Shown: positions 13,639-21,694 of the stretch, piece after piece | Position numbering within the stretch: the first letter of the stretch is position 1 | How the letters are laid out: each line of letters starts with the position of its first letter | Translations under genes and position numbers: made by a program | The notes under the pieces: generated by a model | Databases searched by the model: none | What the model was told of the DNA's origin: nothing | What the model saw: the letters and a program-made list of their open reading frames with translations, nothing else | Source of the DNA: an uncultured Bacilli bacterium | Lineage (GTDB): Bacteria > Bacillota_I > Bacilli_A > RFN20 > CAG-826 | Length of the DNA: 22,604 nucleotides | Direction: 5' to 3' | Assembly (NCBI GenBank): GCA_944358755.1 | Contig: CALVRY010000004.1 | Coordinates: 1 to 22,604 of the forward strand

Positions 13639-14748
13639 ATGAATAATTTAGTTGATTACATTAAAAATTATAAAAACAAATCATTAAGTGAAGAACCTTT
13701 TAACGAATTAGATGCAGCAATTTTTTCTAGATTAAGTTACATCGATTACGCTTCTTTAATTAAATCCAGGAAATATTTCTCTTTAAAACCAATTTCTTCG
13801 GTTTATAAAAAATTAAATAAAATTAAAGATGACAATCGATACAAATTTAAAGAAGATAAGATTCTTTTAGAAGAAGTTAGCACTTCCATTCGTTTCAAAG
13901 AACTTTACGTTAAATCTTTTATTAAATTGACTGATAAAGAATCAACGAAACAATTTTCAGCAGTCACTTTTTTTAATAAATCCAAAACAAACAAATTCTT
14001 ATTAATTTCCTTTAGAGGAACAGATGGAACTTATACTGGACGGAAAGAAGATTTTGAACTTTGCTATAAAAACATCATTCCTGCTCAAGTCGAAAGTGAA
14101 AAATACCTTAAAAAGATCATTAGATTTACAAAAACAAAAACAATTTATGTTGTTGGCCATTCAAAAGGTGGAAATCTTGCGATTTATGCCTCTGCCAATT
14201 CTAAAAACAAACGAATAAAAGAGATTTATGCATTCGATTCGCCAGGTTTTAATAAATTGTTTGTTGCTTCCAAAAATTTTCAATCAATTAAGCAAAAAAT
14301 TAAACACTTTGCTCCGCAAACTTCTATCATCGGTAGATTACTTTATAAAGATTATGAAACTACTGTTGTCGATTCTGATAAAGCTTTATTAAACCAACAC
14401 AATATTTTTAATTGGAATGTCGAAAGCAATCACTTCAAAACTTTAAATAAATTTACTTTTATATCAAATAAAATTTCAGATAGCATTAAAACAAATTTAG
14501 AAAAAATGAGTTATGAGGAGAGAGTTGAATTTGTTGAGTCGCTTTTTAGTGTTATTAAAGATTTAACAGAAGATGACACAATAAATTTTGGCGATTCAAT
14601 TTTCACTTTCATTCTTCGTTTTAGAAAAGTTTTAAAAACTAAAAGTGAAGAAACAAAAAGAGTTATATATTCAATTTTTGGCAAAGACAATCCATCAAAA
14701 GAAGAACCAATTAAGGTAATTCCGATCAAAAATAAGGACAAAGAATAA
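13639..14748 (+). CDS. DUF2974 (Mbeg1-like) alpha/beta-hydrolase, lipase-like
   Basis: A 369-residue protein of the Mbeg1-like/DUF2974 group. It opens with NELDAAIFSRLSYIDYASL, the family's D-x-x-x-x-S-x-LSYxD signature, and has FRGTDGT (about 136) and the nucleophile elbow VVGHSKGGNLAIYAS with Ser about 174. A likely acid follows in YAFDSPGF, and the His is not certain. No signal peptide is present. The C-terminal third is Lys/Glu-rich and helical. The family is related to class 3 lipases, but a substrate is not known. The ATG at 13639 has no Shine-Dalgarno sequence, and TATAAT ends 5 nt before it. A hairpin terminator follows the gene. Confidence 0.82.
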   Translation: MNNLVDYIKNYKNKSLSEEPFNELDAAIFSRLSYIDYASLIKSRKYFSLKPISSVYKKLNKIKDDNRYKFKEDKILLEEVSTSIRFKELYVKSFIKLTDKESTKQFSAVTFFNKSKTNKFLLISFRGTDGTYTGRKEDFELCYKNIIPAQVESEKYLKKIIRFTKTKTIYVVGHSKGGNLAIYASANSKNKRIKEIYAFDSPGFNKLFVASKNFQSIKQKIKHFAPQTSIIGRLLYKDYETTVVDSDKALLNQHNIFNWNVESNHFKTLNKFTFISNKISDSIKTNLEKMSYEERVEFVESLFSVIKDLTEDDTINFGDSIFTFILRFRKVLKTKSEETKRVIYSIFGKDNPSKEEPIKVIPIKNKDKE

Positions 14749-14792
14749 ATTTTTTCAAAAAAATAAAAATTTTTTTAACATTTTTAGAATTG

Positions 14793-14826
14793 ACCTCCTT
14801 CGTATTATATGAGGAGGTATTTTTTT
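14793..14826 (+). terminator. Rho-independent terminator after the DUF2974 gene
   Basis: ACCTCCT (14793-14799), a 12-nt loop, AGGAGGT (14812-14818), then ATTTTTTT. The left arm equals the anti-Shine-Dalgarno end of 16S rRNA and the right arm a perfect Shine-Dalgarno, but no start codon follows at a useful distance. Confidence 0.7.
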
Positions 14827-14850
14827 AGAGTCAGATGCGATTAATAGTTT

Positions 14851-14856
14851 TATAAT
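14851..14856 (+). promoter_or_regulatory. -10 box of the ClC gene
   Basis: Perfect TATAAT, 7 nt before the GTG at 14864. No recognisable -35 box or ribosome binding site is present. Confidence 0.4.
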
Positions 14857-14863
14857 ATTGCAT

Positions 14864-16165
14864 GTGAAAAACAAACTATTATCTTTTCTGAAACAAACGG
14901 CTATTTTATTATTAAGTGCATCTTTATCTGGACTTATAGTTGGACTTTATCAATTAGGAATGCAACAAATCGTTAAAGTTTCGACTTTTATGTATAGTTC
15001 AAGATCACCGATAATTTTAATAACTTTAATAATTTTAGTAGCTTTTTGCGCAGTTATTAATCAATTAATCATAATTGGCGACTCATCTATTGATGGATCT
15101 GGGATACCATCAATGAAATTAGAAAGAAGAAATAATGTTGTATCTAAATGGTATAAAGATATTCCTCTTCTTATCGGAAATTCCTATGCTTCTACATTTT
15201 CGGGTTTTACCTTAGGCAGCGAAGGTCCTTCAGTTGTTTTGTCTTCTAAAATTGATTCAGCTTTAAACAGAGTATTCAAAAACAAAGATAAAACAAGCGA
15301 AGAAATTTCTGAAGGTGCCGGCTTTGGGTGTGCATTTCTTTCGCCTTTAGCTGGTATATGTTATGCCTTCGAGGAATCGATTGAGACAAAGCTTAATTAT
15401 AAAACAATCTTAAAAACGCTCGTCATTATCATAATCGCTTTTTTAACAACAAGCCTTATCAATAAAAATCATCTTTTATCGTTATCAAGTTTTGAAACAA
15501 TCGCATTCAAAGACTATTACATTTTCCCTCTACTATTATTAATAAATGTTATTTTTGCAGTGATTTTCTATAAATTAATGCTGATTTTGCGAGGTTTTTT
15601 CATAAAAAGAAAGAATAATTTCTTTATCAAAAATAGATCATTTGCACTCTTTCTAATTACTTTTATGTTAAATATATTCATAATTGATTACATGCAATCA
15701 GGCGGTAAAATTATTGCTTCAATTCATGAAAATACAAATTTTCTTATTTTAGTTGGGGTACTATTTTTAAGAATTTGCATCACAGCGATTTCTGGTTCAG
15801 GAAGCGTTACTGGGGGACTAGTAATCCCTATAATGACAATTGGTGCGATTAACGGTCAAATTATTTCTATGATATGCTCACAATTTTTTGGTTTTAATGA
15901 AAGCTATTTTGAGTTAATTTCATTAATATCAGCCTTAATGTTTTTCGGCATTTTAATTCACACCCCTTTAACTAGCACTGCTTTGCTCTATTCATGTATT
16001 GCATTTGTAACTAAAGATTTTTCAATTGCTCTTACAGTATTGCCAATTTTCGTATTAACAATTTTTATTGCATATCTTATTACAAGCAGACTATTTAAAT
16101 TAGATTCATTGTACGAAGGAATGATCGAGATCAGTAAAAAAGCGGCCAGCAAAGTAGCCGCTTAA
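14864..16165 (+). CDS. ClC-family chloride channel or H+/Cl- antiporter
   Basis: A polytopic inner-membrane protein of about 433 residues, close to the family's usual bacterial length. Selectivity motifs appear in order: GSGIP (about 75), LGSEGPS (about 115, the family's GREGP with Arg replaced by Ser but the gating Glu kept), AFEESIE (a Glu at the internal proton-transfer position) and GSGSVTGGLVIP (about 315, equivalent to GxFxP). The gating and internal Glu favour exchange of Cl- for H+ over a passive channel. No ATG start is available. TTG at 14858 and GTG at 14864 are in frame. I prefer GTG, because TATAAT lies 7 nt before it and no Shine-Dalgarno sequence is present. The last residues (SKKAASKVAA) are encoded by a GC-rich hairpin that also serves as the opposing htpG terminator. 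Confidence 0.88.
   Translation: MKNKLLSFLKQTAILLLSASLSGLIVGLYQLGMQQIVKVSTFMYSSRSPIILITLIILVAFCAVINQLIIIGDSSIDGSGIPSMKLERRNNVVSKWYKDIPLLIGNSYASTFSGFTLGSEGPSVVLSSKIDSALNRVFKNKDKTSEEISEGAGFGCAFLSPLAGICYAFEESIETKLNYKTILKTLVIIIIAFLTTSLINKNHLLSLSSFETIAFKDYYIFPLLLLINVIFAVIFYKLMLILRGFFIKRKNNFFIKNRSFALFLITFMLNIFIIDYMQSGGKIIASIHENTNFLILVGVLFLRICITAISGSGSVTGGLVIPIMTIGAINGQIISMICSQFFGFNESYFELISLISALMFFGILIHTPLTSTALLYSCIAFVTKDFSIALTVLPIFVLTIFIAYLITSRLFKLDSLYEGMIEISKKAASKVAA
16135..16163 (-). terminator. htpG terminator inside the ClC coding end
   Basis: On the minus strand AAGCGGC-N10-GCCGCTT is followed by TTTTT (hairpin 16163-16140, U-tract 16139-16135). It lies about 27 nt past the htpG stop and overlaps the last codons of the convergent ClC gene. 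In the plus direction the run after the stem is poor (TTAAGA). Confidence 0.8.
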
Positions 16166-16189
16166 GATATAAATTTATTATTTTAAATC

Positions 16190-18106
16190 TTATTTTTTCA
16201 AAGATTTAAGCATTAATTCGTTTAAATTTTTAATGAAATTTGCCTTATCTTCAATTTCAAAACCTTCAAGAAGCATAGCTTCATCATATAAGACATCTGA
16301 ATACTTTTTGATAGTTTCTTTGTCGTTCTTGAATGCGCTCATCGCTTTGAATAAGTCGTGATTTGGATTGATTTCAAGAACCTTACTAGCTTTTGCTCTT
16401 TCTTCTCCTGGTACTTCATTAATGGTTTTTTCCATATTTAATGAAAGGCCATTTTGAGTTGAGATACAAACTGGTGAGTCAACAAGTTTAGTTGAAACAG
16501 CCACTTTATCGACTTTTGCGCCTAAAGATTCTTTAATGTTATCAAGTAATTCCTTGTTTTCCGCTTCTAAAACATCGAGTTTGCTCTTCTCTTCGTCCGA
16601 TAAATCATCTTTATCGTGAGTTGCAATATTCATGAAAGGAATCTTTTCGTACTCATTCATCATAGAGAAGGCAAATTCATCAATGTCTTTTGTGAAGAAA
16701 AGAACATCAATACCATCGTTTTTATATTTTTCTATTTCTGGTAAAAGTTTAATAGAATCAATACTCTTTCCGGTTGCGAAATAGATATATTTTTGATCTT
16801 TCTTCATATTATCTTTATATGTTTTTAAATCAATTTCCTTTTCGTTATTCAACGATTTAAAAACTAAAAGATCAGCGAGCAAATTCTTTTTGAATCCATA
16901 ACTTGAGTAGATTCCATACATTAAGTGGTCACCATAAAGTGAATAAAATTTAAGGTATTTATCGTAATCACTACTCTTTAAGTCTTTAAGTTTAGCAATA
17001 AGTTTATTTTCAATAGTTTCACTTATTTTCTTCAATCTTGGGTCTTCTTGAAGCATTTCACGTGAAATATTTAATGTTAAATCGTTAGTATCAACTAAAC
17101 CTTTCACGAATTTAAGGTAATCTGGTAATAATTCTTTGGCTTTTTCCTTTATAAATATACCTTTAATGAAAAGCTTTAAACCTTTTTCATAATTTTGTGA
17201 ATATAAATCATAAGGAATGTGTGAAGGTATAAATAATAAGGAATTAAAGCTGATTAATCCTTCAACGTTTAAATTTAAAGATAATAATGGGTCATCGAAA
17301 TCAGTAAAGTTAGCCTTATAGAAAGCATTTAAGTCGTCATCACTAACCTCATTTTTGTTCTTTTTCCATAAAGGAACCATTGAATTTAAAGTTTTGATGA
17401 CTTCTTGATCTTCATATTTATCTTCAATATCTTTACCATCTTTATCCTTTTTATGAACTTTTTCAGTAACTTTCATTTTGATTGGATATCTAACGAAGTC
17501 ACTATATTTTTTAACTAATGATTCAAGTTCATAATTTTCAAGATATTTATCGTAATTTTCGTCACCTTCATTTTTCCTTAAATGTAAAACGATTTTTGTG
17601 CCACTACTTTCAATATTTGTTTCATCGATGGTATATGAAGATTCACCATTACTTGTGAAAACATATCCTTTTTCATCGTTTACAGATTTTGTATAAACTT
17701 CGATACTGTCTGCAACCATGAAGGCGCTATAGAATCCAACACCAAATTGACCAATAATATCTAAATCATTTTTCTCTTTAGCTTCTTTAATTTTGTTTAA
17801 GAATTCTTTACTTCCGCTATGTGCAATTGTGCCTAAATTTTGGATTAATTCGTCCTTATTCATACCAATTCCGTTATCAGAAATGGTTAAAGTCCTCTTC
17901 TTTTTATCGACATCGATCCAAATTTCATAGTTTTTGGAAGGGACTTTACCCTCGCTTGTTAATTCTAAATACTTATATTTATCAATCGCATCGCTTCCAT
18001 TAGAAATCAATTCTCTTAAAAATATTTCCTTATTTGAATAAATAGAATTGATCATTAATTGTAAAAGTTCTTTACTCTCAGCTTGGAACTCTCTTGTTTC
18101 TGCCAT
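16190..18106 (-). CDS. htpG: Molecular chaperone HtpG (bacterial Hsp90)
   Basis: ATP-dependent dimeric chaperone of the cytosol. The 638-residue length is typical. The N-terminal GHKL ATPase domain shows SKELLQLMINSIYSNKEIFLRELISNGSDAIDK (about 9-43; the Glu and Asn bind Mg-ATP), DNGIGM (about 77) and GQFGVGFYSAFM (about 118). The middle domain carries LFIKGIFI and the catalytic Arg region NISREMLQ. The C-terminal dimerisation domain follows. AGGAG precedes the ATG. It lies 65 nt after hsp20 with only a hairpin terminator between and no visible promoter, so expression probably comes from read-through of the CIRCE-controlled hsp20 promoter. This would place htpG under HrcA, which is not the case in Bacillus subtilis. 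Confidence 0.97.
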   Translation of the reverse strand: MAETREFQAESKELLQLMINSIYSNKEIFLRELISNGSDAIDKYKYLELTSEGKVPSKNYEIWIDVDKKKRTLTISDNGIGMNKDELIQNLGTIAHSGSKEFLNKIKEAKEKNDLDIIGQFGVGFYSAFMVADSIEVYTKSVNDEKGYVFTSNGESSYTIDETNIESSGTKIVLHLRKNEGDENYDKYLENYELESLVKKYSDFVRYPIKMKVTEKVHKKDKDGKDIEDKYEDQEVIKTLNSMVPLWKKNKNEVSDDDLNAFYKANFTDFDDPLLSLNLNVEGLISFNSLLFIPSHIPYDLYSQNYEKGLKLFIKGIFIKEKAKELLPDYLKFVKGLVDTNDLTLNISREMLQEDPRLKKISETIENKLIAKLKDLKSSDYDKYLKFYSLYGDHLMYGIYSSYGFKKNLLADLLVFKSLNNEKEIDLKTYKDNMKKDQKYIYFATGKSIDSIKLLPEIEKYKNDGIDVLFFTKDIDEFAFSMMNEYEKIPFMNIATHDKDDLSDEEKSKLDVLEAENKELLDNIKESLGAKVDKVAVSTKLVDSPVCISTQNGLSLNMEKTINEVPGEERAKASKVLEINPNHDLFKAMSAFKNDKETIKKYSDVLYDEAMLLEGFEIEDKANFIKNLNELMLKSLKK

Positions 18107-18120
18107 ATTTACTCCTTTCT

Positions 18121-18156
18121 GGTAATAAAAAAGTTGATAGGTGCAAACCTATCAGC
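18121..18156 (-). terminator. Terminator between hsp20 and htpG
   Basis: Minus strand hairpin GCTGATAGG-N6-CCTATCAAC (18156-18133, one C-A mismatch) followed by TTTTTTATT. It ends close to the AGGAG of htpG, so it would act as an intercistronic attenuator. Confidence 0.75.
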
Positions 18157-18171
18157 TTAAAAATTCAGTTT

Positions 18172-18612
18172 TTACTTAATTTCAATTCTTGTAGGTTCAT
18201 TAACTTTCTTAATTTCTTCTAATTTTGGAAGAGTAATTGTTAAAACTCCATCATTATATGTTGCACTAATATCTTTTTCTTTATAGTCTTCACCAACATA
18301 GAATGATCTGCTCATTGAACCATAATATCTTTCTTTTCTTAAAAATTTACCATGATTCTTATCATCTTCATTTTCGTTAGAAACTGTATAAGAAATTTCA
18401 AGATAACCGTTATTAAGTTTTAAACTAATATTTTCTTTCTTAGCTCCAGGAATATCAATTTTTAAAACATAACTATTTTCAACCTCTTGAATATCAGTTT
18501 TCATAGCTGTATTTTCAAATCTTCTATAGGATTTTGGAAGAGCAAGAAATTCATCAAAATCGTCGAAGAATGGATCTCCAAAAAAGCCTAATTCATAATT
18601 TTTTCTACTCAT
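18172..18612 (-). CDS. Small heat-shock protein, Hsp20/alpha-crystallin family
   Basis: ATP-independent holdase that binds unfolding proteins and forms oligomers. In 146 residues it has a short N-terminal arm (FGDPFFDDFDEFLALPKSYRR), the alpha-crystallin domain (about 35-135, with VLKIDIPGAKKENISLKL, FLRKERYYGSMSRSFYV and the signature GVLTITLPK near residue 128) and a C-terminal I-x-I motif (RIEIK) for oligomer contacts. AGGAGG precedes the ATG. Two CIRCE elements flank its consensus promoter, which indicates repression by HrcA and induction by heat. It leads the hsp20-htpG unit. Confidence 0.95.
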   Translation of the reverse strand: MSRKNYELGFFGDPFFDDFDEFLALPKSYRRFENTAMKTDIQEVENSYVLKIDIPGAKKENISLKLNNGYLEISYTVSNENEDDKNHGKFLRKERYYGSMSRSFYVGEDYKEKDISATYNDGVLTITLPKLEEIKKVNEPTRIEIK

Positions 18613-18625
18613 AATTTTAATCCTC

Positions 18626-18652
18626 CTAGCACTCTATATTCCTAAGTGCTAA
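18626..18652. promoter_or_regulatory. CIRCE element 1 (HrcA operator)
   Basis: On the minus strand TTAGCACTT-N9-GAGTGCTAG, against the consensus TTAGCACTC-N9-GAGTGCTAA: 16 of 18 arm bases agree. It lies just downstream of the -10 box and ends against the AGGAGG of hsp20. Confidence 0.92.
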
Positions 18653-18656
18653 CTAT

Positions 18657-18684
18657 ATTATAGACCTGAAATTAGCACTGTCAA
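18657..18684 (-). promoter_or_regulatory. Consensus sigma-A promoter of hsp20-htpG
   Basis: Minus strand TTGACA (18684-18679), 16-nt spacer, TATAAT (18662-18657): both hexamers are perfect. The strength fits a promoter held down by a repressor. Confidence 0.9.
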
Positions 18685-18698
18685 TAGTAAACTGCTAA
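18672..18698. promoter_or_regulatory. CIRCE element 2, overlapping the -35 box
   Basis: TTAGCACTG-N9-AACTGCTAA, with the same 9-9-9 layout and 15 of 18 arm bases as in the consensus. It covers the TTGACA box of the hsp20 promoter; its centre is 46 bp from that of element 1. Confidence 0.75.
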
Positions 18699-18764
18699 AA
18701 TTTTTAAAATAATTTTTGCCGATATTTTGCGTATTTTTTCAAATATTTATCGATATTAATGTGA

Positions 18765-18793
18765 TTAACTTTTATTTTTTTTATCCTTATGAT
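18765..18793 (+). promoter_or_regulatory. Probable promoter of the nucleoside-kinase gene
   Basis: TTAACT (18765-18770), 17-nt T-rich spacer, TATGAT (18788-18793). It gives a leader of about 28 nt containing GAGGT 7 nt before the ATG. Confidence 0.4.
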
Positions 18794-18828
18794 ATTATTT
18801 TATCAATCAACAAATTGAGGTACATATA

Positions 18829-20484
18829 ATGGCATTTACATTAAATATTAATGGCGTAAAACGCTCTTTCGACAAAAAAGTCGAATTATTAGATTTAACT
18901 GACGGAAATAAGGACATAATCTGCGCAACCGTTAATGGTCGTGTTAGAGAATTAAATTATGATGTTTATTATGATGCGGATGTTAAATTTTTAAAAATTA
19001 ATGATCATGATGCAATGGGGATTTATGAAAGAGGAATCCGATTCTTATTTGCAATGGCTACTCATAATCTATATCCTGGTATAAGATTTAGACTTACTTA
19101 CAGCGTATCTCGTACAATTTATGCTGAAATTAGCGATAAAGATACTACAAAATTTTTAACCGAAGACATGGTTAACGATATCGAAAAAGAAATGCATAGA
19201 ATTGTTGAAGCTGATTATGAATTTAAAAGACTCATTAAATCAAATGAAGAAGCTGAAGAAATCTATAAAAAGTTTGGCCTTTTTGACAAATTAGAAATTT
19301 TACCATATCGAAAAGAAAAGACTGTCCACTTCTACGATTGTAATGGTTACTTCAATTATATGTATGGAAAAATGGTACCTAGCACTGGATATTTAAAAGA
19401 ATTTAACCTCATTTTTTACACTCCAGGTTTAGTTATTCAATATCCACGTAGTGAAAATGATGGGAAAATACCTGTTTTTAAAGACGAGCCAGTATTTTCA
19501 GATTCTTTAATCAAAGCTCAAGAGTGGTCTGACTTAGTAGACCTTTCAACTGTTTCACATATTAATAAAAGAATCAAGGACAATGAACTAAGCGCAGTTG
19601 AATTAATCAACCTTTGTGAAAACCGCCACTATAGAATGCTTTGTGAACTCGGTCAACAAATCGAAAACAATATTAAAAAGATTAGATTAATATGTATTGC
19701 CGGACCTTCAAGCAGTGGAAAAACTACATTTGCCGATAGGCTTACAGTCGAACTTAAATCACGCGGAATTAATCCAGTCAGAATTTCAATGGATGATTAT
19801 TACAAAAGAAGAGAAGACGTTCCGAAAGATGAAGATGGAAATTACGATTTTGAGTGCCAGGAAGCGCTTGATATCAAACTCTTCAATCAAAACATTGTTG
19901 GATTATTAAATGGTCAAACAGTCGCACTTCCATCTTTTGATTTCAAAACAAATGATCGTGTTTTTAATAGAAAACTTAAAATTGGTCCACACGATCCGAT
20001 AATTATTGAAGGAATTCATGCTTTAAATGAAGCTGTAACTACTTCAATCCCGAAATATCTTAAGTTTAAAATTTACATTTCGCCTCAGGCTCAAATCAAT
20101 CTTGATAACGAAAATCCATTATCACTTACCGACATTAGACTTTTAAGAAGAATCGTTCGTGATAACCAATATCGTGGATCTGATGCCGAAGAAACAATTT
20201 CAATGTGGCCAATTGTCCGTAAAGGGGAATTCAAATGGATCTATCACACTCAAGAAGACGCTAACTATGTTTTTGATAGCTTCTTAAATTATGAACTATG
20301 TGTTCTTAAAAAACATGCGATGCCACTTCTTCTTCAAATAGATCGTGAAAGTGAATACGGACCAGACGCCGAAAGATTAATTAACTTACTAAAATATTTT
20401 AAAGATGTTGATGAAAAGTGGATTCCATCAAATTCTCTTTTAAAAGAGTTTATTGGGGGATCATGTTATAGAGACGCCAAATAG
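18829..20484 (+). CDS. Uridine kinase-like nucleoside kinase with ThrRS-like N-terminus
   Basis: A 551-residue protein in which a P-loop kinase of the uridine/phosphoribulokinase family follows a threonyl-tRNA-synthetase-like region. Residues about 1-60 resemble a TGS domain, and about 70-240 resemble the ThrRS second additional domain (HNLYPGIRFRLTYSVSRTIYAEI, then MVPSTGYLKEFNL). The Walker A motif GPSSSGKT is at 292-299, followed by SMDDYYKRREDVP (nucleoside-binding Asp region), LPSFDF, IIEGIHALN and a lid with RRIVRD. This architecture is known in Firmicutes and Thermotoga, usually annotated as uridine kinase or nucleoside kinase. It lacks the aminoacylation core. GAGGT precedes the ATG, and a strong terminator follows. 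The substrate preference cannot be read from the sequence. Confidence 0.88.
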   Translation: MAFTLNINGVKRSFDKKVELLDLTDGNKDIICATVNGRVRELNYDVYYDADVKFLKINDHDAMGIYERGIRFLFAMATHNLYPGIRFRLTYSVSRTIYAEISDKDTTKFLTEDMVNDIEKEMHRIVEADYEFKRLIKSNEEAEEIYKKFGLFDKLEILPYRKEKTVHFYDCNGYFNYMYGKMVPSTGYLKEFNLIFYTPGLVIQYPRSENDGKIPVFKDEPVFSDSLIKAQEWSDLVDLSTVSHINKRIKDNELSAVELINLCENRHYRMLCELGQQIENNIKKIRLICIAGPSSSGKTTFADRLTVELKSRGINPVRISMDDYYKRREDVPKDEDGNYDFECQEALDIKLFNQNIVGLLNGQTVALPSFDFKTNDRVFNRKLKIGPHDPIIIEGIHALNEAVTTSIPKYLKFKIYISPQAQINLDNENPLSLTDIRLLRRIVRDNQYRGSDAEETISMWPIVRKGEFKWIYHTQEDANYVFDSFLNYELCVLKKHAMPLLLQIDRESEYGPDAERLINLLKYFKDVDEKWIPSNSLLKEFIGGSCYRDAK

Positions 20485-20515
20485 ATGGCTTGGAACGTCT
20501 ATTTGGCTTCGTTTT
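20476..20515 (+). terminator. Rho-independent terminator of the nucleoside-kinase gene
   Basis: A 10-bp perfect stem GCCAAATAGA / TCTATTTGGC (20476-20485, 20498-20507) followed by TTCGTTTT. The TAG stop codon lies inside the 5' arm. Confidence 0.85.
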
Positions 20516-20521
20516 ATAAAA

Positions 20522-21646
20522 TCACTTCTGATTATCTATTTTCTTATTACTTAAAAAGGTTGCTTTGCAGATTGAATAGATAGAATGAAGTTCGCCTAGG
20601 TATATTTTTTTCATTCTGTCGTATTGCTCAATAACTTCTTTTGAATTTGCACTCTTATATAAAGCTTCAAAAATCATTTCCAATCTGAAGAAAGACTCAT
20701 AAAGATTTAAAATTGTGATTTCAAAGTAATATGATCTTCGTGAAAAGAGTAATAATGGGGATGAATGGGCAATTTCACTAGCCATTTCATATATTTTTGC
20801 ATAACTGGAAAGCCCAGCTAATTTCTGAACACCATCCCTAAAATTTAGTTTTATTGGATTCTCTGGGGTAATTTCTTTTGAAGAATATAAATAACCATAT
20901 TCAATGAATTTCTTCATGTCTTTACTTTTAAGGCCATGTTCTTTCATTTCAGATTTTATTTCTTCAAAAATTTGATCGACTTCTTCTTTATTTTTGATTT
21001 GCCCACGATAAGCTAACGCATAACGAATATGTTTGAAATATCCTTCATACATTTCTTTACCATTCTTAACAAGACAGAGCATAATGCATTCATTTTCGTG
21101 TAGGGTTCTCCGAGTGGAAAATGCTTCGGTTTCGAAACCATCGATAAGTAAAGTCAAAATACACTTACCCATCTTTAAAGCCTTTAAAAGCATATCTCTA
21201 ATCAAAGTAGCTCCACGGTCTTTAAAACTAATTCTTTCAAGAGTTCTTAATGAAAAGTTCAAATATAGATCTAACGTTGAAATTGGGGGATTAAATCTAT
21301 TCAGAAAAGCTTCTGATTTGAAATTTAATTTTTCATTTGTTAAGAACTTATCTGCGCATAAACTTGCGATCATCTGAAGTGAATCAGTATTTTCAAATAC
21401 GTCAGTTTTGTCTCGGTTTTTAATGGTAAATAGGAAATATTTATATTCATTTAAGATATAAAGAATCACAATATAATGGTTAATATCAACATTAAACTCA
21501 TTCTTTGCTTGGTTTGAAACTTCGTTTACTGTTTCAATTACCATTTCATAAATTTCATAAAGGAAGTCGAAATCACTTTCATCAGCATATTTACGAGATT
21601 TAATAAAGGCTATAAATGCTTCTTTTGTTATCTTATTCGCTTGCAT
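20522..21646 (-). CDS. DUF5677-like protein, unknown function
   Basis: A 374-residue, mostly helical soluble protein. Two segments fit what I recall of DUF5677: the centre with STRRTLHENECIMLCLVKNG and a later YEMASEIAHSSPLLLFSRRS (Arg-Glu and a His-Ser in a helical bundle, spaced by a hundred residues). I hold this assignment loosely, because I cannot run a profile search. There is no signal peptide or membrane segment. It has a TGA stop, which shows that TGA is not read as Trp. The ATG at 21646 has only AGG near it, and TATAAT lies 7 nt upstream, so it is probably transcribed on its own as a leaderless mRNA. Proteins of this kind occur in variable and phage-defence-associated regions, but nothing here proves such a role. 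Confidence 0.6.
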   Translation of the reverse strand: MQANKITKEAFIAFIKSRKYADESDFDFLYEIYEMVIETVNEVSNQAKNEFNVDINHYIVILYILNEYKYFLFTIKNRDKTDVFENTDSLQMIASLCADKFLTNEKLNFKSEAFLNRFNPPISTLDLYLNFSLRTLERISFKDRGATLIRDMLLKALKMGKCILTLLIDGFETEAFSTRRTLHENECIMLCLVKNGKEMYEGYFKHIRYALAYRGQIKNKEEVDQIFEEIKSEMKEHGLKSKDMKKFIEYGYLYSSKEITPENPIKLNFRDGVQKLAGLSSYAKIYEMASEIAHSSPLLLFSRRSYYFEITILNLYESFFRLEMIFEALYKSANSKEVIEQYDRMKKIYLGELHSIYSICKATFLSNKKIDNQK

Positions 21647-21653
21647 AAACCTA

Positions 21654-21659
21654 ATTATA
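21654..21659 (-). promoter_or_regulatory. -10 box of the DUF5677-like gene
   Basis: Minus strand TATAAT (21659-21654), 7 nt before the ATG. No clear -35 box is seen. Confidence 0.4.
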
Positions 21660-21694
21660 AAGAAAATTTCTGCAAATTACCTTAAAAATCATCC

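Noticed and set aside
20510..20524. Possible Mycoplasma-type code with TGA as tryptophan
   Set aside because: Reading through the TGA at 20524-20522 would extend the DUF5677-like protein into the neighbouring terminator and antisense of a conserved kinase; Trp is encoded by TGG throughout.
21033..21377. 114-codon plus-strand reading frame antisense to the DUF5677-like gene
   Set aside because: No ribosome binding site, no family signature; the opposite strand has coherent helical coding sequence over the full length.
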